DNA of 64,000 nucleotides from Thermotoga sp. KOL6 (GCF_002866025.1 NZ_LNDE01000001.1:310001-374000); one strand, 5' to 3'. Shown: positions 1 through 13,993, counted from the first letter of the stretch. Made by a program: numbers and translations. The notes: generated by a model from the sequence alone, not told the origin.

Positions 1-2
1 CA

Positions 3-2012
3 CTCATTGGACTCTTCAGACTCAATTTTTCGGTAGACTTTTCAATATTCATGCCTCAAAACTCACATCAGAAGATGTTATACGAAAAGATGATGAAAAC
101 TTTCGGAAGCGGTGAACAAATAGTAGTTATGGTGAAAATGGATATAGATCCCCTCAGCAAAAACGGCATTTCAGAGATCTTCAAAATAAAAGAGTTGCTC
201 TCTTCCGTCGAAGAAGTAAAGGTGGTTATCCCGCCCCTTCCAGAGAAATTTCCAGTGGGCTTCAAGTTGGTTGAGACCAAGAATTTGAGTGATGATCAGT
301 ATCGAGAATTCCTAGATTATGTTCAAAATATGGGGGATCTTTCGAATATTAAGAAAACAAAGGAAGGTTTTTATGCTCTTTTTGTGGTTTTACCAAAAGA
401 AACCGTTTCAACGGAGAAGATCGAAAAAGTGTTGGGAGGATACGTTTTTTATCTTTCGGGTACCCAGTACTTGGAAGAAAGAATCTTTCGATACCTCCTC
501 TTCATGATTTTTTCTATCCCTCCCTTTGCAGTTCTCTTACTTTTAGGCGTTTTCAGACTTCAAATGGGGAGTTTTAAATTCGCTTTATTCGCTTTGATAC
601 CAGCAGGACTCGCTGCTTTATGGACCTTAGGAACTATCATGGGATGGCTTGGGCAGGATCTTTCTGTGATTACCGTTTTGGTTCCCATCTTTACTATTGT
701 AATGGGAAGTGCCGATGGTTTGCATTTTGTTTCCCACTTTCTAGAGAAGAAGAGAGAGGGAGAAACAACACTCGATGCGTTGGAAAAAACACTTGAAAGT
801 GTGGGACGTGCTATGATTCTGACCACCTTAACCACGATGGCAGGTTTCTTATCCTTCCTCACACTGAACTCTCAATCGATGAAACAGATGGGAGTTCTAG
901 CCGCAACAGGTGTGGGACTTGCCGGAATTTCTACTTGGATCGTGCTCCCTTTGATTCTAATGGGAATAGAAGAAGTGAAAATTTCTGAGAAGCAAAATTT
1001 CGTTTTTTCAATTTTTCAAAAATTATCAAAACATGCTTGGCTTGTGACGATTGGTGTGCTCTTACTCTTCATCCCCGGGCTGTTTTTACTGAGAGCTGAT
1101 TTGAACATCCTGAAACTCTACAAGAGTTACACGGAAGTCAGGAGAAATGTCGAAAAGATAGAAGAAGTCTTTGGAAGAGCGTTACCTGTTTACGTAATAT
1201 TCGAATCGCAAAACATCTTCGAACCATCCTTCGCGCAAAGGGTGTTAACACTCAGAGAAGAGCTTCGAGATCATGGTTACGCTATGTTCTCTGTTTACGA
1301 CATTATAGAAAAACTGAACGAACGTCTTTTCAAGGAGAAAGGATATCCGAGATTACTTGCAAGAGCTTTGATCATAAAGAGATTTCTTCCAGAAGAATAC
1401 CTCGAAAATTTCATCTCAGATAACAAAGGAAGAGCACTTATCTTTTTGAACGATTTGGATAAAGACACCCTTGAAGAAGTTTCAAATATCGTAAAAAAAC
1501 ACGGTCTTGAAGTAACCGGCATACCGTTTATAGTAAAAGAAATGAACGACACAATAGTTCCACAACAGGTTGAATCACTAATTTTGGCAATCGGTATGGT
1601 CTTTCTCTTACTCGTTTTGTTCCAGAAAAGCTTAATCCAATCTGCAAAAGCAATAGTTCCTGTAAGCATTTCTCTAGTTTCTTTATTCGGTTTCATGGGA
1701 CTCACTGGAATCCCTCTCAATCTCATCACAGCCAATATGGGGGGAATCGTAATAGGAGTGGGAATAGATTACGCAATCCATGTTGTTGAACTATACAGGT
1801 ATTACAAAAATATAGAGAAAACGGTGAGAATGGCCTCCATTCCTGTGCTCACAAACGCTTATGGTCTGGCTGTTGGTCTTTCCGCTCTTCTCCTGTCTCC
1901 TTTCACTTTTCATGCATATCTTGTTGCGATCATGTGGATAACGATGACTATAAGCTCCTTTACGAGTCTAGTGGTTTTACCAAAACTTCTTCAGAGGAGA
2001 TATCGAGAATAA
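3..2012 (+). CDS. RND superfamily (MMPL-type) transporter, 5'-truncated by window edge
   Basis: The reading frame is open from base 3, with no stop before the first ATG at 51. The residues before that ATG resemble the normal N-terminal periplasmic stretch of MMPL/SecDF-like RND proteins, so the true start is upstream of the window. The visible 669 residues contain a large extracytoplasmic region, a five- or six-helix bundle (about residues 155-325), a second extracytoplasmic loop and a second bundle (about 520-665); about 11 helices can be seen. Acidic and glycine residues inside helices (GSADGLH near the middle of bundle 1, GIGVGIDYAIH-like in bundle 2) are typical of proton-coupled RND pumps. 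Substrate unknown; lipid or drug export are guesses from the family. It is followed by a convergent tRNA terminator. Confidence 0.85.
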   Translation, partial: LIGLFRLNFSVDFSIFMPQNSHQKMLYEKMMKTFGSGEQIVVMVKMDIDPLSKNGISEIFKIKELLSSVEEVKVVIPPLPEKFPVGFKLVETKNLSDDQYREFLDYVQNMGDLSNIKKTKEGFYALFVVLPKETVSTEKIEKVLGGYVFYLSGTQYLEERIFRYLLFMIFSIPPFAVLLLLGVFRLQMGSFKFALFALIPAGLAALWTLGTIMGWLGQDLSVITVLVPIFTIVMGSADGLHFVSHFLEKKREGETTLDALEKTLESVGRAMILTTLTTMAGFLSFLTLNSQSMKQMGVLAATGVGLAGISTWIVLPLILMGIEEVKISEKQNFVFSIFQKLSKHAWLVTIGVLLLFIPGLFLLRADLNILKLYKSYTEVRRNVEKIEEVFGRALPVYVIFESQNIFEPSFAQRVLTLREELRDHGYAMFSVYDIIEKLNERLFKEKGYPRLLARALIIKRFLPEEYLENFISDNKGRALIFLNDLDKDTLEEVSNIVKKHGLEVTGIPFIVKEMNDTIVPQQVESLILAIGMVFLLLVLFQKSLIQSAKAIVPVSISLVSLFGFMGLTGIPLNLITANMGGIVIGVGIDYAIHVVELYRYYKNIEKTVRMASIPVLTNAYGLAVGLSALLLSPFTFHAYLVAIMWITMTISSFTSLVVLPKLLQRRYRE

Positions 2013-2102
2013 GCGTGATCAGCTTTGGCGTGAATTGTAGCAACCTCCCGAATTTGAGAGAAGGTGATGGATTTGATATTAGCGTGTGATACTTAAAACA
2101 AA

Positions 2103-2130
2103 AAAGCCTTCGGGGTACCCCGAAGGCTTT
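2103..2130 (-). terminator. Rho-independent terminator of initiator tRNA
   Basis: Perfect 13-bp stem (2103-2115 with 2118-2130) and 2-base loop. On the minus strand it is followed by a T-rich run (complement of 2090-2102). It lies directly 3' of the tRNA and could also stop plus-strand transcription from the RND gene. Confidence 0.9.
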
Positions 2131-2135
2131 CAAGC

Positions 2136-2212
<77 letters not shown>

Positions 2213-2232
2213 CCGTCTAATTCCGTTTTTAT

Positions 2233-2261
2233 AATATAGCATCCCCTCTGGGAATTGTCAA
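2233..2261 (-). promoter_or_regulatory. Sigma-70-type promoter of initiator tRNA
   Basis: Minus strand: consensus -35 TTGACA (complement of 2256-2261), 17-bp spacer and -10 TATATT (complement of 2233-2238), about 20 bases before the tRNA. The -35 overlaps the last codon of the upstream threonine aldolase gene, which ends at 2258. Confidence 0.85.
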
Positions 2262-3292
2262 GAACCGTACATTCTAAACACCTCTTCAAACGCGTTCAAG
2301 GATTCTTCGATGTCCCTTCGTGTTACATCTTTGTGTGTAACCAATCTCACTGTTGTGTCAGAGATCACACTCACAAGAATTTCGAAATCCTTCATAATTC
2401 TCTGAAATTCTCGAGCCGTGACCCTTATGTTATCAGTTCTCAGAAGAACTATGTTTGTTTCCACTTGATCTGGATCAACAATGTACCCAATCTTTCTTAG
2501 TTTTCCCGCTAAAAATTTTGCGTTCTCGTGATCCTCCTTGAGCCTGTCAACCATCTTTGTTAAGGCAACTATACCAGCTGCTGCTAGAACTCCCGCTTGT
2601 CTCATGCCACCTCCAACCATCTGCCTCATTTTTCTAGCTTTTTCAATGAAGTCTTTACTCCCTACCACCACAGAGCCCACTGGGGCACAGAGTCCTTTTG
2701 ACAAGCAGAACATAACAGAATCAGCATATTTGGCGTACTCCTTAACTGATATCCCAGAAGCCACAGAAGCATTAAAGATCCTCGCGCCGTCCAAATGAAC
2801 ATTGAGGACACGTTCTTTTGCTATTTCGTAGATCTCTTTCATATTTTCTAAAGGAATGACCCTTCCCCCAGCGAAATTGTGTGTATTCTCTATCGCTATC
2901 AAAGAAGTTCGCGGACGATGAATATCGTAAAACACAATAGACTTCTTCACCATATCAGGATCCAGCACACCGTTTATCCCTGAAAGAGGATAGGGCATCA
3001 CACCGCAGAGAGCAGAGATAGATCCCACTTCATACAAGAAAATGTGACTTTTGGCTTCAACAATCGCTGACTCTCCTCTTTGAGTAAGAGCCATGATACT
3101 CACCAAATTACCCATGGTGCCACTTGGAACGAAAAGAGCCGCCTCTTTGCCGAAAATTTCAGCAGCCAAAGTTTCGAGTTCGTTCACGGTTGGATCCTCA
3201 CCGTACCCATCGTCACCAACCTTCGCCTCCATCATCGCTTTTCTCATTTCCAGTGTAGGCTTTGTGACGGTATCCGAACGAAGATCCACCAT
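2258..3292 (-). CDS. ltaA: Low-specificity L-threonine aldolase
   Basis: A 344-residue fold-type I PLP enzyme that cleaves L-threonine/L-allo-threonine to glycine and acetaldehyde in the cytosol. The N-terminal [13 protein letters not shown] signature is diagnostic of the family. The PLP Schiff-base lysine is Lys199 in [12 protein letters not shown], the same number as in the structurally studied T. maritima enzyme as I recall it. HLDGAR (about 166-171) provides the PLP-binding Asp and Arg. The ATG start at 3292 follows a strong ribosome site (AAGGAGG, spacing about 7). Monocistronic between two tRNA genes. Full length, no anomalies. Confidence 0.96.
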   Translation of the reverse strand: MVDLRSDTVTKPTLEMRKAMMEAKVGDDGYGEDPTVNELETLAAEIFGKEAALFVPSGTMGNLVSIMALTQRGESAIVEAKSHIFLYEVGSISALCGVMPYPLSGINGVLDPDMVKKSIVFYDIHRPRTSLIAIENTHNFAGGRVIPLENMKEIYEIAKERVLNVHLDGARIFNASVASGISVKEYAKYADSVMFCLSKGLCAPVGSVVVGSKDFIEKARKMRQMVGGGMRQAGVLAAAGIVALTKMVDRLKEDHENAKFLAGKLRKIGYIVDPDQVETNIVLLRTDNIRVTAREFQRIMKDFEILVSVISDTTVRLVTHKDVTRRDIEESLNAFEEVFRMYGS

Positions 3293-3345
3293 GATATCCC
3301 CTCCTTATAATCTAATCTTAACAGCTCAACTGTGTGATGAATCCC

Positions 3346-3375
3346 TTGAATCAACGGTTCAACATATGATAAAAT
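3346..3375 (+). promoter_or_regulatory. Promoter of tRNA-Gly
   Basis: -35 TTGAAT (3346-3351), 18-bp spacer and -10 TAAAAT (3370-3375), ending 13 bases before the tRNA. Confidence 0.7.
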
Positions 3376-3388
3376 ACAAATTGAACAA

Positions 3389-3464
3389 GCGGGTGTAGCT
3401 CAGTTGGTAGAGCACCAGCTTCCCAAGCTGGGGGTCGCGGGTTCGAATCCCGTCGCCCGCTCCA
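3389..3464 (+). tRNA. tRNA-Gly (CCC)
   Basis: A 76-nt cloverleaf with acceptor GCGGGTG/CGCCCGC, anticodon loop TTCCCAA (anticodon CCC), T-arm GGTTCGAATCC and encoded CCA at 3462-3464. All stems pair. Confidence 0.95.
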
Positions 3465-3468
3465 CTTT

Positions 3469-3494
3469 CCCGGCATGCGCCGGGGTATATTTTT
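3469..3494 (+). terminator. Terminator of tRNA-Gly, overlapping rpsO promoter
   Basis: CCCGGC (3469-3474), loop ATGC, GCCGGG (3479-3484), then GTATATTTTT. The T run is interrupted, so efficiency is uncertain. The rpsO -10 element begins five bases after the T run. Confidence 0.6.
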
Positions 3495-3495
3495 G

Positions 3496-3504
3496 TGGTA
3501 TAAT
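3496..3504 (+). promoter_or_regulatory. Extended -10 promoter of rpsO-pnp
   Basis: TGGTATAAT: an extended -10 (TG-n) with perfect TATAAT at 3499-3504. The hexamer 17 bases upstream is a poor -35, so the extended -10 probably carries recognition. The inferred transcript has a leader of about 60 nt before rpsO. Confidence 0.6.
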
Positions 3505-3513
3505 CAACTTCGA

Positions 3514-3541
3514 CCCCAACCTGGGATAAGCCTGGGTTGGA
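3514..3541 (+). promoter_or_regulatory. Hairpin in the rpsO leader, possible S15 autoregulatory element
   Basis: CCAACC (3516-3521) pairs with GGTTGG (3535-3540), and an inner GG/CC pair is also possible. A CCTGGG direct repeat sits within. It lies between the promoter and the rpsO ribosome site. Leaders of rpsO bind S15 in many bacteria; that role here is inferred from position only. Confidence 0.35.
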
Positions 3542-3569
3542 GGAGACTAAAGGGTGGAGGTGTTTTACG

Positions 3570-3839
3570 GTGGCTCTTGATCCTGAAAGAAAGAGCGAGA
3601 TCATCAAAGAATTTCAGATTCATGAAAACGACACTGGATCTGTTGAGGTTCAAATCGCACTTCTCACAGCAAGAATTAAACATCTAACAGAACATTTGAA
3701 AGTTCATCCCAAGGATTTTCATTCCAGAAGAGGGCTCATGAAGATGATTGGAAGAAGAAGAAAACTTTTGAAATATCTCCGACGGACTAAACCAGAAGTT
3801 TATCGGGAACTGATCGCTAAGCTAGGAATTAGAAAATAA
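3570..3839 (+). CDS. rpsO: 30S ribosomal protein S15
   Basis: An 89-residue primary 16S rRNA-binding protein of the 30S platform. The GTG start at 3570 is chosen because GGAGGTG lies seven bases upstream and gives the canonical S15 length. A longer in-frame ATG at 3537 would add 11 unrelated residues. Conserved S15 motifs are visible: [29 protein letters not shown] and [10 protein letters not shown]. It is followed by a hairpin and then pnp, the classic rpsO-pnp arrangement. Confidence 0.96.
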   Translation: MALDPERKSEIIKEFQIHENDTGSVEVQIALLTARIKHLTEHLKVHPKDFHSRRGLMKMIGRRRKLLKYLRRTKPEVYRELIAKLGIRK

Positions 3840-3855
3840 AATTCTGAGAAGGGGG

Positions 3856-3876
3856 AAGCGGGCACCATGCCCGCTT
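3856..3876 (+). terminator. Hairpin between rpsO and pnp
   Basis: AAGCGGGC (3856-3863), loop ACCAT, GCCCGCTT (3869-3876), followed by only a weak T-rich stretch. By analogy with other rpsO-pnp operons it may be a leaky terminator or an RNA-processing site controlling pnp; this is inference. Confidence 0.6.
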
Positions 3877-3914
3877 TCTGATTTGAATTATTCGTAGAAC
3901 GAGGTGATGAAAGC

Positions 3915-6012
3915 ATGAAAGAATGGCGAAGAGAGATTTTGGGAAAAGAACTCGTGGTGCAATATGGGAAAGTAGCAAAACAATCCAGTGGTTCTGCTCT
4001 TGTCAGATTCGGAGACACGGTTGTTTTAGCAACTGCCAATATTTCTGACAAAGTGATCGAAGGTATAGATTTCGTCCCACTGACCGTTGAATTTCAAGAA
4101 AGATTTTATGCAGCTGGAAAGATCCCCGGAGGTTTTATAAAAAGAGAAGGGAAACCTAGCGAATCTGCAATACTTTCTGCCCGATTGATCGACAGGCCGA
4201 TCCGACCTTTGTTTCCCAAGAAACTCAGAAATGAAGTGCAAGTGGTTGTAACCGTCCTGTCAGCAGATCCAAACGTTCCGCCCGATGTGGTTGGGATATT
4301 TGCTGCTTCGCTCGCTTTGAATTTTTCCAAAGTTCCTTTCGAAGGAATCGTCGCCGGAATAAGAATAGGATACAAAGATGGTCAATTCATAGCATTGCCA
4401 AGTGAGGAAGAAGTCGAACAGGGATCAATGGATATCACGGTTGCCGGCACAAAAGATGCAGTTACTATGGTTGAAGGAGAAACCAAAGAAATTTCTGAAG
4501 AAGATATGGTCAAAGCATTGCGATTTGCACATTCAGTCATAAAAGAACTTGTCGCCTTTCAAGAAGAGATACTCGCAGGGTTCAACGTCGAAAAACTAGT
4601 TGTTGAAGAACCTGAACCTCCGGAAGGGCTTGTTGAAGTGTTCAACAGTCTTCTGAGTAAAGAAGAGATCGAAAAAAGGATTCTTGTGAAAGCAAAAAAA
4701 GAAAGGGAAAAAGCATTGAAAGAGTACGAAGAGACTCTCCTAAATCAAATTGCGGAGACATTGTCAGTAACAGATCCAGAGGAAATAAAACCATTCGTCT
4801 CGGATCTCTATGAGGAAGCGGTTAAGAAGACAATGAGAAGGATGATTGTGGAAAAAGGAATTAGAGCTGACGGAAGAAAGCCAACGGAAATCAGACCGAT
4901 AACTTGTGAGGTGGGTCTCTTCCCGAGGACTCATGGTTCAGCTTTGTTCACAAGGGGAGAAACGCAGAGTCTGGGAATTGTAACCCTTGGCGCTCCAATG
5001 GATGTACAGATAATCGATACACTCCTCGAAGAGGGTGTGAAAAGGTTTATGCTCCACTACAACTTTCCACCATTTTGTACAGGTGAAGTCAAACCATTGA
5101 GGGGACCGAGTAGAAGGGAAATCGGCCACGGTCATTTGGCGGAAAGAGCACTGAAAAACGTGCTTCCCCCAGAGGAAGAGTTTCCCTACACCATAAGAGT
5201 TGTGTCCGAAATTCTCGAATCAAACGGATCCTCCTCGATGGCAACGGTATGCTCCGGTTCCCTTGCACTCATGGACGCGGGGGTTCCGATTAAAAAACAT
5301 GTAGCAGGAATAGCAATGGGACTCATTCTCGAAGAAGATGCAGAAGTCATCCTCACAGATATCATTGGTATGGAAGATCATTACGGTGACATGGATTTCA
5401 AAGTGGCAGGAACAAGAGACGGAATCACCGCTTTCCAGATGGATTGCAAAGTCTCAGGTGTTTCCGATGAACTTTTGATGAAAGCACTCATGCAAGCTCG
5501 TGAAGCAAGAATGTACATACTCGATAAGATGTACGAAACGATATCTTCTCCAAGGCCTCACCTTTCTAAGTACGCACCGATAATAAAAGTTACTAAGATA
5601 GATCCAGAAAAAGTGGCAGACGTCATAGGACCTGGCGGCCGAGTTATAAAGAAGATCATAAAAGATTACGATGTGAAAGTGGAAATCGACGATGAGACCG
5701 GTTTGGTAAAAGTTGTTGGAAGTTCAGAAGAAAACGTTGATAAAGCCATATCCCTCATAAGGGAAATAGCGAAAGAAATCGAAGTAGGTGAGATTTTAGA
5801 AGGGAAGATCACGAGAATAGAACCTTATGGGTTGTTTATAGAGGTACGACCTGGTAAAATTGGACTGCTTCATCAAAGTAAAGTTGGAGAAGATATGAAG
5901 CAATTCTTGAAAAAAGTCAAAGTGGGTGATACGATAAAAGTACAAGTTATCAATATAGACGATCTCGGTAGATTGCAGTTCAAACGCGTTAGAGAGGAGG
6001 AAAAAACACTCC

Positions 6013-6041
<29 letters not shown>
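3915..6041 (+). CDS. pnp: Polyribonucleotide nucleotidyltransferase (PNPase)
   Basis: A 708-residue phosphorolytic 3'-5' exoribonuclease of the cytosolic degradosome. Domains in order: first RNase PH core (about 10-145), all-helical linker (about 230-310), second RNase PH core (about 320-550, with [14 protein letters not shown] and [15 protein letters not shown]-like stretches), KH domain (about 555-615, [10 protein letters not shown]) and S1 domain (about 620-690, [16 protein letters not shown]). Length is normal. The ATG is preceded by GAGGTGATG. The 3' end overlaps the next gene by 29 bases. Confidence 0.97.
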
Positions 6042-9766
<3,725 letters not shown>

Positions 9767-9771
9767 AAAAA

Positions 9772-10788
9772 TCACCCCGTCTCCAAAAGGGGTTCAAGAA
9801 ATTTCCTCCAAAAAACTTTGAAAAATAGTGCCAAAGGAACTCCTACAAAGGATCCAAACATACCAAAAAGTTTCCCAAAGAACAAGATAGAAAGGATTAT
9901 GTAAACAGGATTCAATTTCTCCAGTCCTTTCATCATTTGAATGAAAACGACAAACGCGACTGCATGAATGATGATGGCAAAAAGCACTATCAAAAGGAAA
10001 CCTTTCAAACCAAGTGTGAGTGAAAAAAGCAGAACGGGAACGTATTCGAGAACTACTCCAACAATTGGTATGAAATTCGTCACAAACGCCCAAAGACTGA
10101 TAATGGCACTGTATTTCAAATCAAAAATCTCAAACACTATCCAATAGGAAACTCCGATGATGAGGGCGTTTATAAATATAACTCTTATGTATCTTCCCAT
10201 GCTACTGTAGACACTTAACAAGAAATTTTTCGCTTCCGTCCTGGCGCTTTTTGGGTAAATCATAATGAAAAAATCCGCGATTTCTCGCGTGTAAAACAGA
10301 GCGTACCCCAATCCAAAAAGTGTGAAAACGATCACGGTGGTAACGGAAAGAAAATTAGTGGTCGCAAGTGAGAAGACGTAGTTTAAAAGATCGTTGAGTT
10401 TTGGTTCTAAAAATGACATTATTTTGTCGAAAACAGGTATCAACGCAGGGGATTTTATGTAATCCTTCCAAACTTTATTTTCGAAGACTCCCGTTATGAA
10501 TTCAATGAAGTTCCCGAATTCGTTGAAAACAGGCGGAATTATAACGTACAAAGAGTAGATCATGACGAAAAAGAACAGAAGAAGAGCTATTACTCGAGAG
10601 AAATGCCTCCCAAACTTTATTCTCTCTAGGAAACGAACCACTGGATCTAACAATAGAGTAAAGAACATCATCATGGTAGTGACCATGAACACGTCTGGAA
10701 ACAACTTGAATATTACGAAAGCTATCAAAATATAAAGCGTGGTGAAGAAAAATGCTTTATCTTCGAGTATCTTTTTGAAAGCTATCAA
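9772..10788 (-). CDS. AI-2E family transporter (YdiK/PerM-like permease)
   Basis: A protein of 338 residues with about eight hydrophobic segments in the arrangement of the AI-2E transporter family: two N-terminal helices, a loop, then helices near 150-215 and 220-330 including a long glycine-poor FVGVPLALFFKVF tail. The TTG at 10788 is selected because GGGAGG, contained in the last codons of the upstream hydrolase gene, is six bases before it. An ATG at 10812 has no ribosome site. Members export small molecules or Na+/H+; the substrate here is unknown. It overlaps the downstream gene's alternative GTG start. Confidence 0.85.
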   Translation of the reverse strand: MIAFKKILEDKAFFFTTLYILIAFVIFKLFPDVFMVTTMMMFFTLLLDPVVRFLERIKFGRHFSRVIALLLFFFVMIYSLYVIIPPVFNEFGNFIEFITGVFENKVWKDYIKSPALIPVFDKIMSFLEPKLNDLLNYVFSLATTNFLSVTTVIVFTLFGLGYALFYTREIADFFIMIYPKSARTEAKNFLLSVYSSMGRYIRVIFINALIIGVSYWIVFEIFDLKYSAIISLWAFVTNFIPIVGVVLEYVPVLLFSLTLGLKGFLLIVLFAIIIHAVAFVVFIQMMKGLEKLNPVYIILSILFFGKLFGMFGSFVGVPLALFFKVFWRKFLEPLLETG

Positions 10789-10789
10789 A

Positions 10790-11563
10790 TTATTCCCTCC
10801 CGAGTTTTTCAAGACTCCATTCTACGATCTTTCGATAGAACTCTTTGTGATGCTCTGGATCTTCAAACAATTCGTGATAACCTCCTGGAAATGCCACTAG
10901 ATCTTTTTCAGTCTTTAAAGCTTCGTAAAACCTTTTACTCCCTTCGAAAGATACCACTCTGTCGTCCGTTCCGTGAAGTATAAGCACAGGAACTTTTATC
11001 TTTTCTGCATCGCGGTACACCTTCTTCATATGGGTTAACATATCCGACGCCAGCTTGAAAGAAATTCTATCGTGTACAAGAGGATCCTTTATGTAAGCCT
11101 CCACTGCTTCTTTGTTCCGAGAAAGATCGTTCGGATCTATGTTGTTGCTCATCGTGAGAAATGGGACAAAAAGAGAGAAAAACCTGACAAACATCACAAG
11201 AAAAGGTGAGGGGTGGTCTGGAAGAGAGAGTGCGGGGGCAGACAGGATTAACCCCTTCAAATTACCAGGCTGAAAAGTCTGAACATACCTCGCACTCAAT
11301 AACCCCCCAAGACTGTGCCCAAAAAGAACGTACTTTTCGAGATTGCGGGTTATATCTTGGAGCACCTTGAAAACCTCTTCGAAAGGAGTATGACCTCGTT
11401 TTCCAGGTGCTTTTCCATGCCCCGGAAGATCGAACGTTATCACCTGAACTCCCTCTGATACGAACTCCCTTACAAGTCTTTTATATCTCCCTGAGTGTTC
11501 CCCGAGACCGTGAACTATCACAACGGTTCCTTTCCAATTTTCACCGTGCTTTTGCACGTTCAT
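10790..11563 (-). CDS. Alpha/beta hydrolase, monoacylglycerol lipase-like
   Basis: A 257-residue serine hydrolase with an oxyanion segment VHGLGEHSGRY, nucleophile elbow GHSLGG (Ser about 98), Asp in HGTDDRVV (about 205) and His in GGYHELFED (about 230). These match the bacterial monoglyceride lipase/lysophospholipase family. No signal peptide. The ATG at 11563 is preferred over 11569 because GGGGGG stands six bases upstream; the longer start overlaps the gltX stop as ATGA. Likely substrate monoacylglycerols or short esters. Confidence 0.88.
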   Translation of the reverse strand: MNVQKHGENWKGTVVIVHGLGEHSGRYKRLVREFVSEGVQVITFDLPGHGKAPGKRGHTPFEEVFKVLQDITRNLEKYVLFGHSLGGLLSARYVQTFQPGNLKGLILSAPALSLPDHPSPFLVMFVRFFSLFVPFLTMSNNIDPNDLSRNKEAVEAYIKDPLVHDRISFKLASDMLTHMKKVYRDAEKIKVPVLILHGTDDRVVSFEGSKRFYEALKTEKDLVAFPGGYHELFEDPEHHKEFYRKIVEWSLEKLGRE

Positions 11564-11565
11564 TT

Positions 11566-12975
11566 TCATCCCCCCAACGCCTTTTCTAGCCTTCTCATAA
11601 AAACATTTTTGCCGAGCAACGGAATCACATTAACGAGTTCGGGTCCCTCGTCCTTTCCTGTTAGGATCCTCCTCAATGTCATATAAAACTCTTTGGGTTT
11701 CACATCACTTTGCTTCATAACTTTTTTAAAAACTTTTACGATCTCGTTCATGTTCCATTCAACGTTTTTAATTTCTTCTTTGAGAGAAGCGAAGACGGGT
11801 TTGAGCCTTTCAGGAACGGACATGACTTCAGGATCTCTGAAGAAAAAGATCGCTTCTTCAGGTAAATCCGCTAGTGTTTCGGCCCTTTCCCTTGTGATCT
11901 CGATCACTCTTTTTAAAAACTCTTCATCTTCTACAATTATCCCTTTCCTCTCGAAAAAGGGTTTTGCGAGTGACACCACCTTTTCTATCGGCAGATTTCT
12001 CAAATAATATCCGTTCATCCACTTCAATTTCTGTGGATCGAAAATAGCCGGATTGGGGCTGAGCCTATCAAGAGAAAAGGCGGAAATCAGATCTTCCAAG
12101 CTCAGAATTTCCTTTCCTTCTGGATGTGACCATCCTAAGAGTGCAAGATAGTTCACCATCGCCTCAGAGAGGTACCCCATCTCTCTGAAAGCTTCTACCG
12201 AGGTGGCGCCGTGTCTTTTACTCAATTTTTTCCCGTCGGGTCCGAGTATGGTGGAAACGTGAGCAAAAATAGGAGGTTGTACACCGAAAGCCTCATAAAT
12301 CGCCAGTTGTCGCAACGTATTGGAAAGGTGGTCGTCTCCTCTGATAACGTGTGTGATTTCCATAAGCATATCATCCACCACACACGCGAAATTATAGGTG
12401 GGAAGCCCGTTACTTCTCATTATCACAAAATCTCCAATAGATCCCCTTTTAAAGATGATCTCTCCTTTTACGACATCGTTTAATTTGTAATCTTTCTGAG
12501 GCATCTTGAAAAAGATTGCGGGTGATAACCCTTTTTCACTGTATTCCCTTCTTCTGTCGGGAGTGTTGTACTCTCCAAACATGTCTTGGGAGTAGTGAGG
12601 TGGCTTTCCCTCTGAAAGAAGCTTTTCCCTAATTTTCTCTATTTCCTCAGGATAGGCGTAAACGAAATATGCCTTTCCCTCGTCAACCAATTTATTTGCG
12701 TACTTCCTATAAATTTCGGCTCTTTCACTCTGACGATAAGGGCCGTAATCACCTCCCACATCGGGCCCCTCGTCCCAATTCAGTCCGAGCCATCTGAGGG
12801 AATCCATAAGATTTTCTTCGTATTCTCTTTCCGATCTTTCAACATCGGTATCTTCTATTCTCAAAATGAACTTTCCCTTCTCTTTTCTCGCAAGAAGAAA
12901 GTTGAACAAAGCAGTTCTTGCCCCTCCAACGTGAAGAAATCCTGTGGGACTCGGTGCAAATCTAACTCTTACCAA
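11566..12975 (-). CDS. gltX: Glutamyl-tRNA synthetase
   Basis: A 469-residue class I synthetase charging tRNA-Glu with glutamate. The HIGH-type motif is [11 protein letters not shown] at the N-terminus and the KMSKS-type motif is KLSKRHG (about 240). A TTG start at 12975 follows AGGAGGTGG. Thermotoga carries two GluRS paralogs, at least one serving tRNA-Gln mischarging; which role this copy has cannot be told from sequence alone. It overlaps the PHP gene by seven bases and leads directly into the hydrolase gene. Confidence 0.95.
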   Translation of the reverse strand: MVRVRFAPSPTGFLHVGGARTALFNFLLARKEKGKFILRIEDTDVERSEREYEENLMDSLRWLGLNWDEGPDVGGDYGPYRQSERAEIYRKYANKLVDEGKAYFVYAYPEEIEKIREKLLSEGKPPHYSQDMFGEYNTPDRRREYSEKGLSPAIFFKMPQKDYKLNDVVKGEIIFKRGSIGDFVIMRSNGLPTYNFACVVDDMLMEITHVIRGDDHLSNTLRQLAIYEAFGVQPPIFAHVSTILGPDGKKLSKRHGATSVEAFREMGYLSEAMVNYLALLGWSHPEGKEILSLEDLISAFSLDRLSPNPAIFDPQKLKWMNGYYLRNLPIEKVVSLAKPFFERKGIIVEDEEFLKRVIEITRERAETLADLPEEAIFFFRDPEVMSVPERLKPVFASLKEEIKNVEWNMNEIVKVFKKVMKQSDVKPKEFYMTLRRILTGKDEGPELVNVIPLLGKNVFMRRLEKALGG

Positions 12976-13667
12976 TCCAAGCCACCTCCTAACGTGTAAT
13001 CGCCCAAAAGAATTCCTTTTATAACATCTTCCGGGGAATTAGGATGATCATAGAGATCTATGTATCTTTTTCCTATATCCGACGGAAAGTGTGCATCCGA
13101 TGTGACGATCACTCTATACCTTTTCTCCTCAGCTTTCTTTTTCCCCTCCTTGCTCACGACCTCTGCCACCGTAACCTCAAGGTCTGGAAAGAACCCGAGT
13201 TGGTACAAAACACCGAACCTCTTCTCAACATGTGCGTAAACCGGAAGTCCTTTAAAAGACAGAATTAGATCTACAGCTCGGGAAATTGTGAAATCTGTTG
13301 GAAATCCTAAAGGAACATCCTCATAACCTATGTAATTGCCCTTTTCATCAACAAGAAGTTGGTATCCCAATTTTTCATGATCATGTTTAATTCGGGGAAG
13401 ATGCTCATAAACTATCTCTGTAACCATGAGGGCATCCTCTACTCTTGAAAAAAGCGCTAACAAATGTACATCCTCAACGGTTTGAATCTCGATGCCAGGA
13501 ACCACGATCTTTTTCATCTTCATGAAAGATGGTGAGTTTCTTGCACTGTTGTGATCAACCACACCCAATATCTCAACCTTAGACGAAGCTTTCTCCACCA
13601 CCGGAGGTATCATTAAAAGGTCAGCACATGGTGACAAACATGTGTGAATATGCAAATCTGCCCTCAT
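12969..13667 (-). CDS. PHP-domain phosphoesterase
   Basis: A 232-residue PHP protein related to the N-terminal domain of DNA polymerase III and to TrpH/RNase AM-type phosphoesterases. Metal motifs: [11 protein letters not shown] (7-17), VDHNSARN (about 37-44), an internal His in YAHVEKRFG, and [11 protein letters not shown] near the C-terminus. Stand-alone, cytosolic. It is embedded in an overlapping run with two DRTGG proteins and a CBS-HATPase; the same gene association occurs near [FeFe]-hydrogenase genes in anaerobic Firmicutes, as I recall. Confidence 0.88.
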   Translation of the reverse strand: MRADLHIHTCLSPCADLLMIPPVVEKASSKVEILGVVDHNSARNSPSFMKMKKIVVPGIEIQTVEDVHLLALFSRVEDALMVTEIVYEHLPRIKHDHEKLGYQLLVDEKGNYIGYEDVPLGFPTDFTISRAVDLILSFKGLPVYAHVEKRFGVLYQLGFFPDLEVTVAEVVSKEGKKKAEEKRYRVIVTSDAHFPSDIGKRYIDLYDHPNSPEDVIKGILLGDYTLGGGLDW

Positions 13668-13993
13668 CTCAACCCCAACTCGTACACCCTTCCAGATACC
13701 ACAAAAGAGTTCTCTTCAGTCCTCAAAAGAACAATCCCATTTTCTTTGGCCTTTTCCACCGTCTCTTTTTCATACTCGTGTCCATCACAAAGAACGATCC
13801 CTTTTATTCCCACAACTGTTGCAACGGCAACGATGTTAACATGAGATTGGACTGTGATCCACAAAGTGGAAGGTTGCGCTTTACCCAGAACTTCGCTCAA
13901 AAGATCGCAGGTGAAACCGTGTTCCACTTCGGTGCTCAGGTCTCCACACACGTGTTCAAGGTTCAATTTCTCCACTATCTCCCCTATTTTCAC
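13664..13993 (-). CDS. DRTGG-domain protein (copy 1)
   Basis: A small 109-residue protein of one DRTGG-like domain (VGIKGIVLCDG.EYEKETVEKAKENGIVLL core). GTG at 13993 has AGGAGGG six bases upstream, so the longer reading from 14023 is not used. The first 38 bases lie within the CBS-HATPase gene, and its stop overlaps the PHP start as ATGA, indicating translational coupling. DRTGG domains accompany CBS and kinase modules in signalling proteins; the ligand is unknown. Confidence 0.8.
   Translation of the reverse strand: MKIGEIVEKLNLEHVCGDLSTEVEHGFTCDLLSEVLGKAQPSTLWITVQSHVNIVAVATVVGIKGIVLCDGHEYEKETVEKAKENGIVLLRTEENSFVVSGRVYELGLR

Noticed and set aside
559-1735. Long open frames antisense to the RND gene (100 and 146 residues)
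   Set aside because: No ribosome sites, odd composition, and they mirror codon bias of the real gene; shadows of the plus strand.
3308-3330. TTATAA as a -10 for threonine aldolase
   Set aside because: No acceptable -35 at 16-18 bases, and it abuts the ribosome site, which leaves almost no leader.
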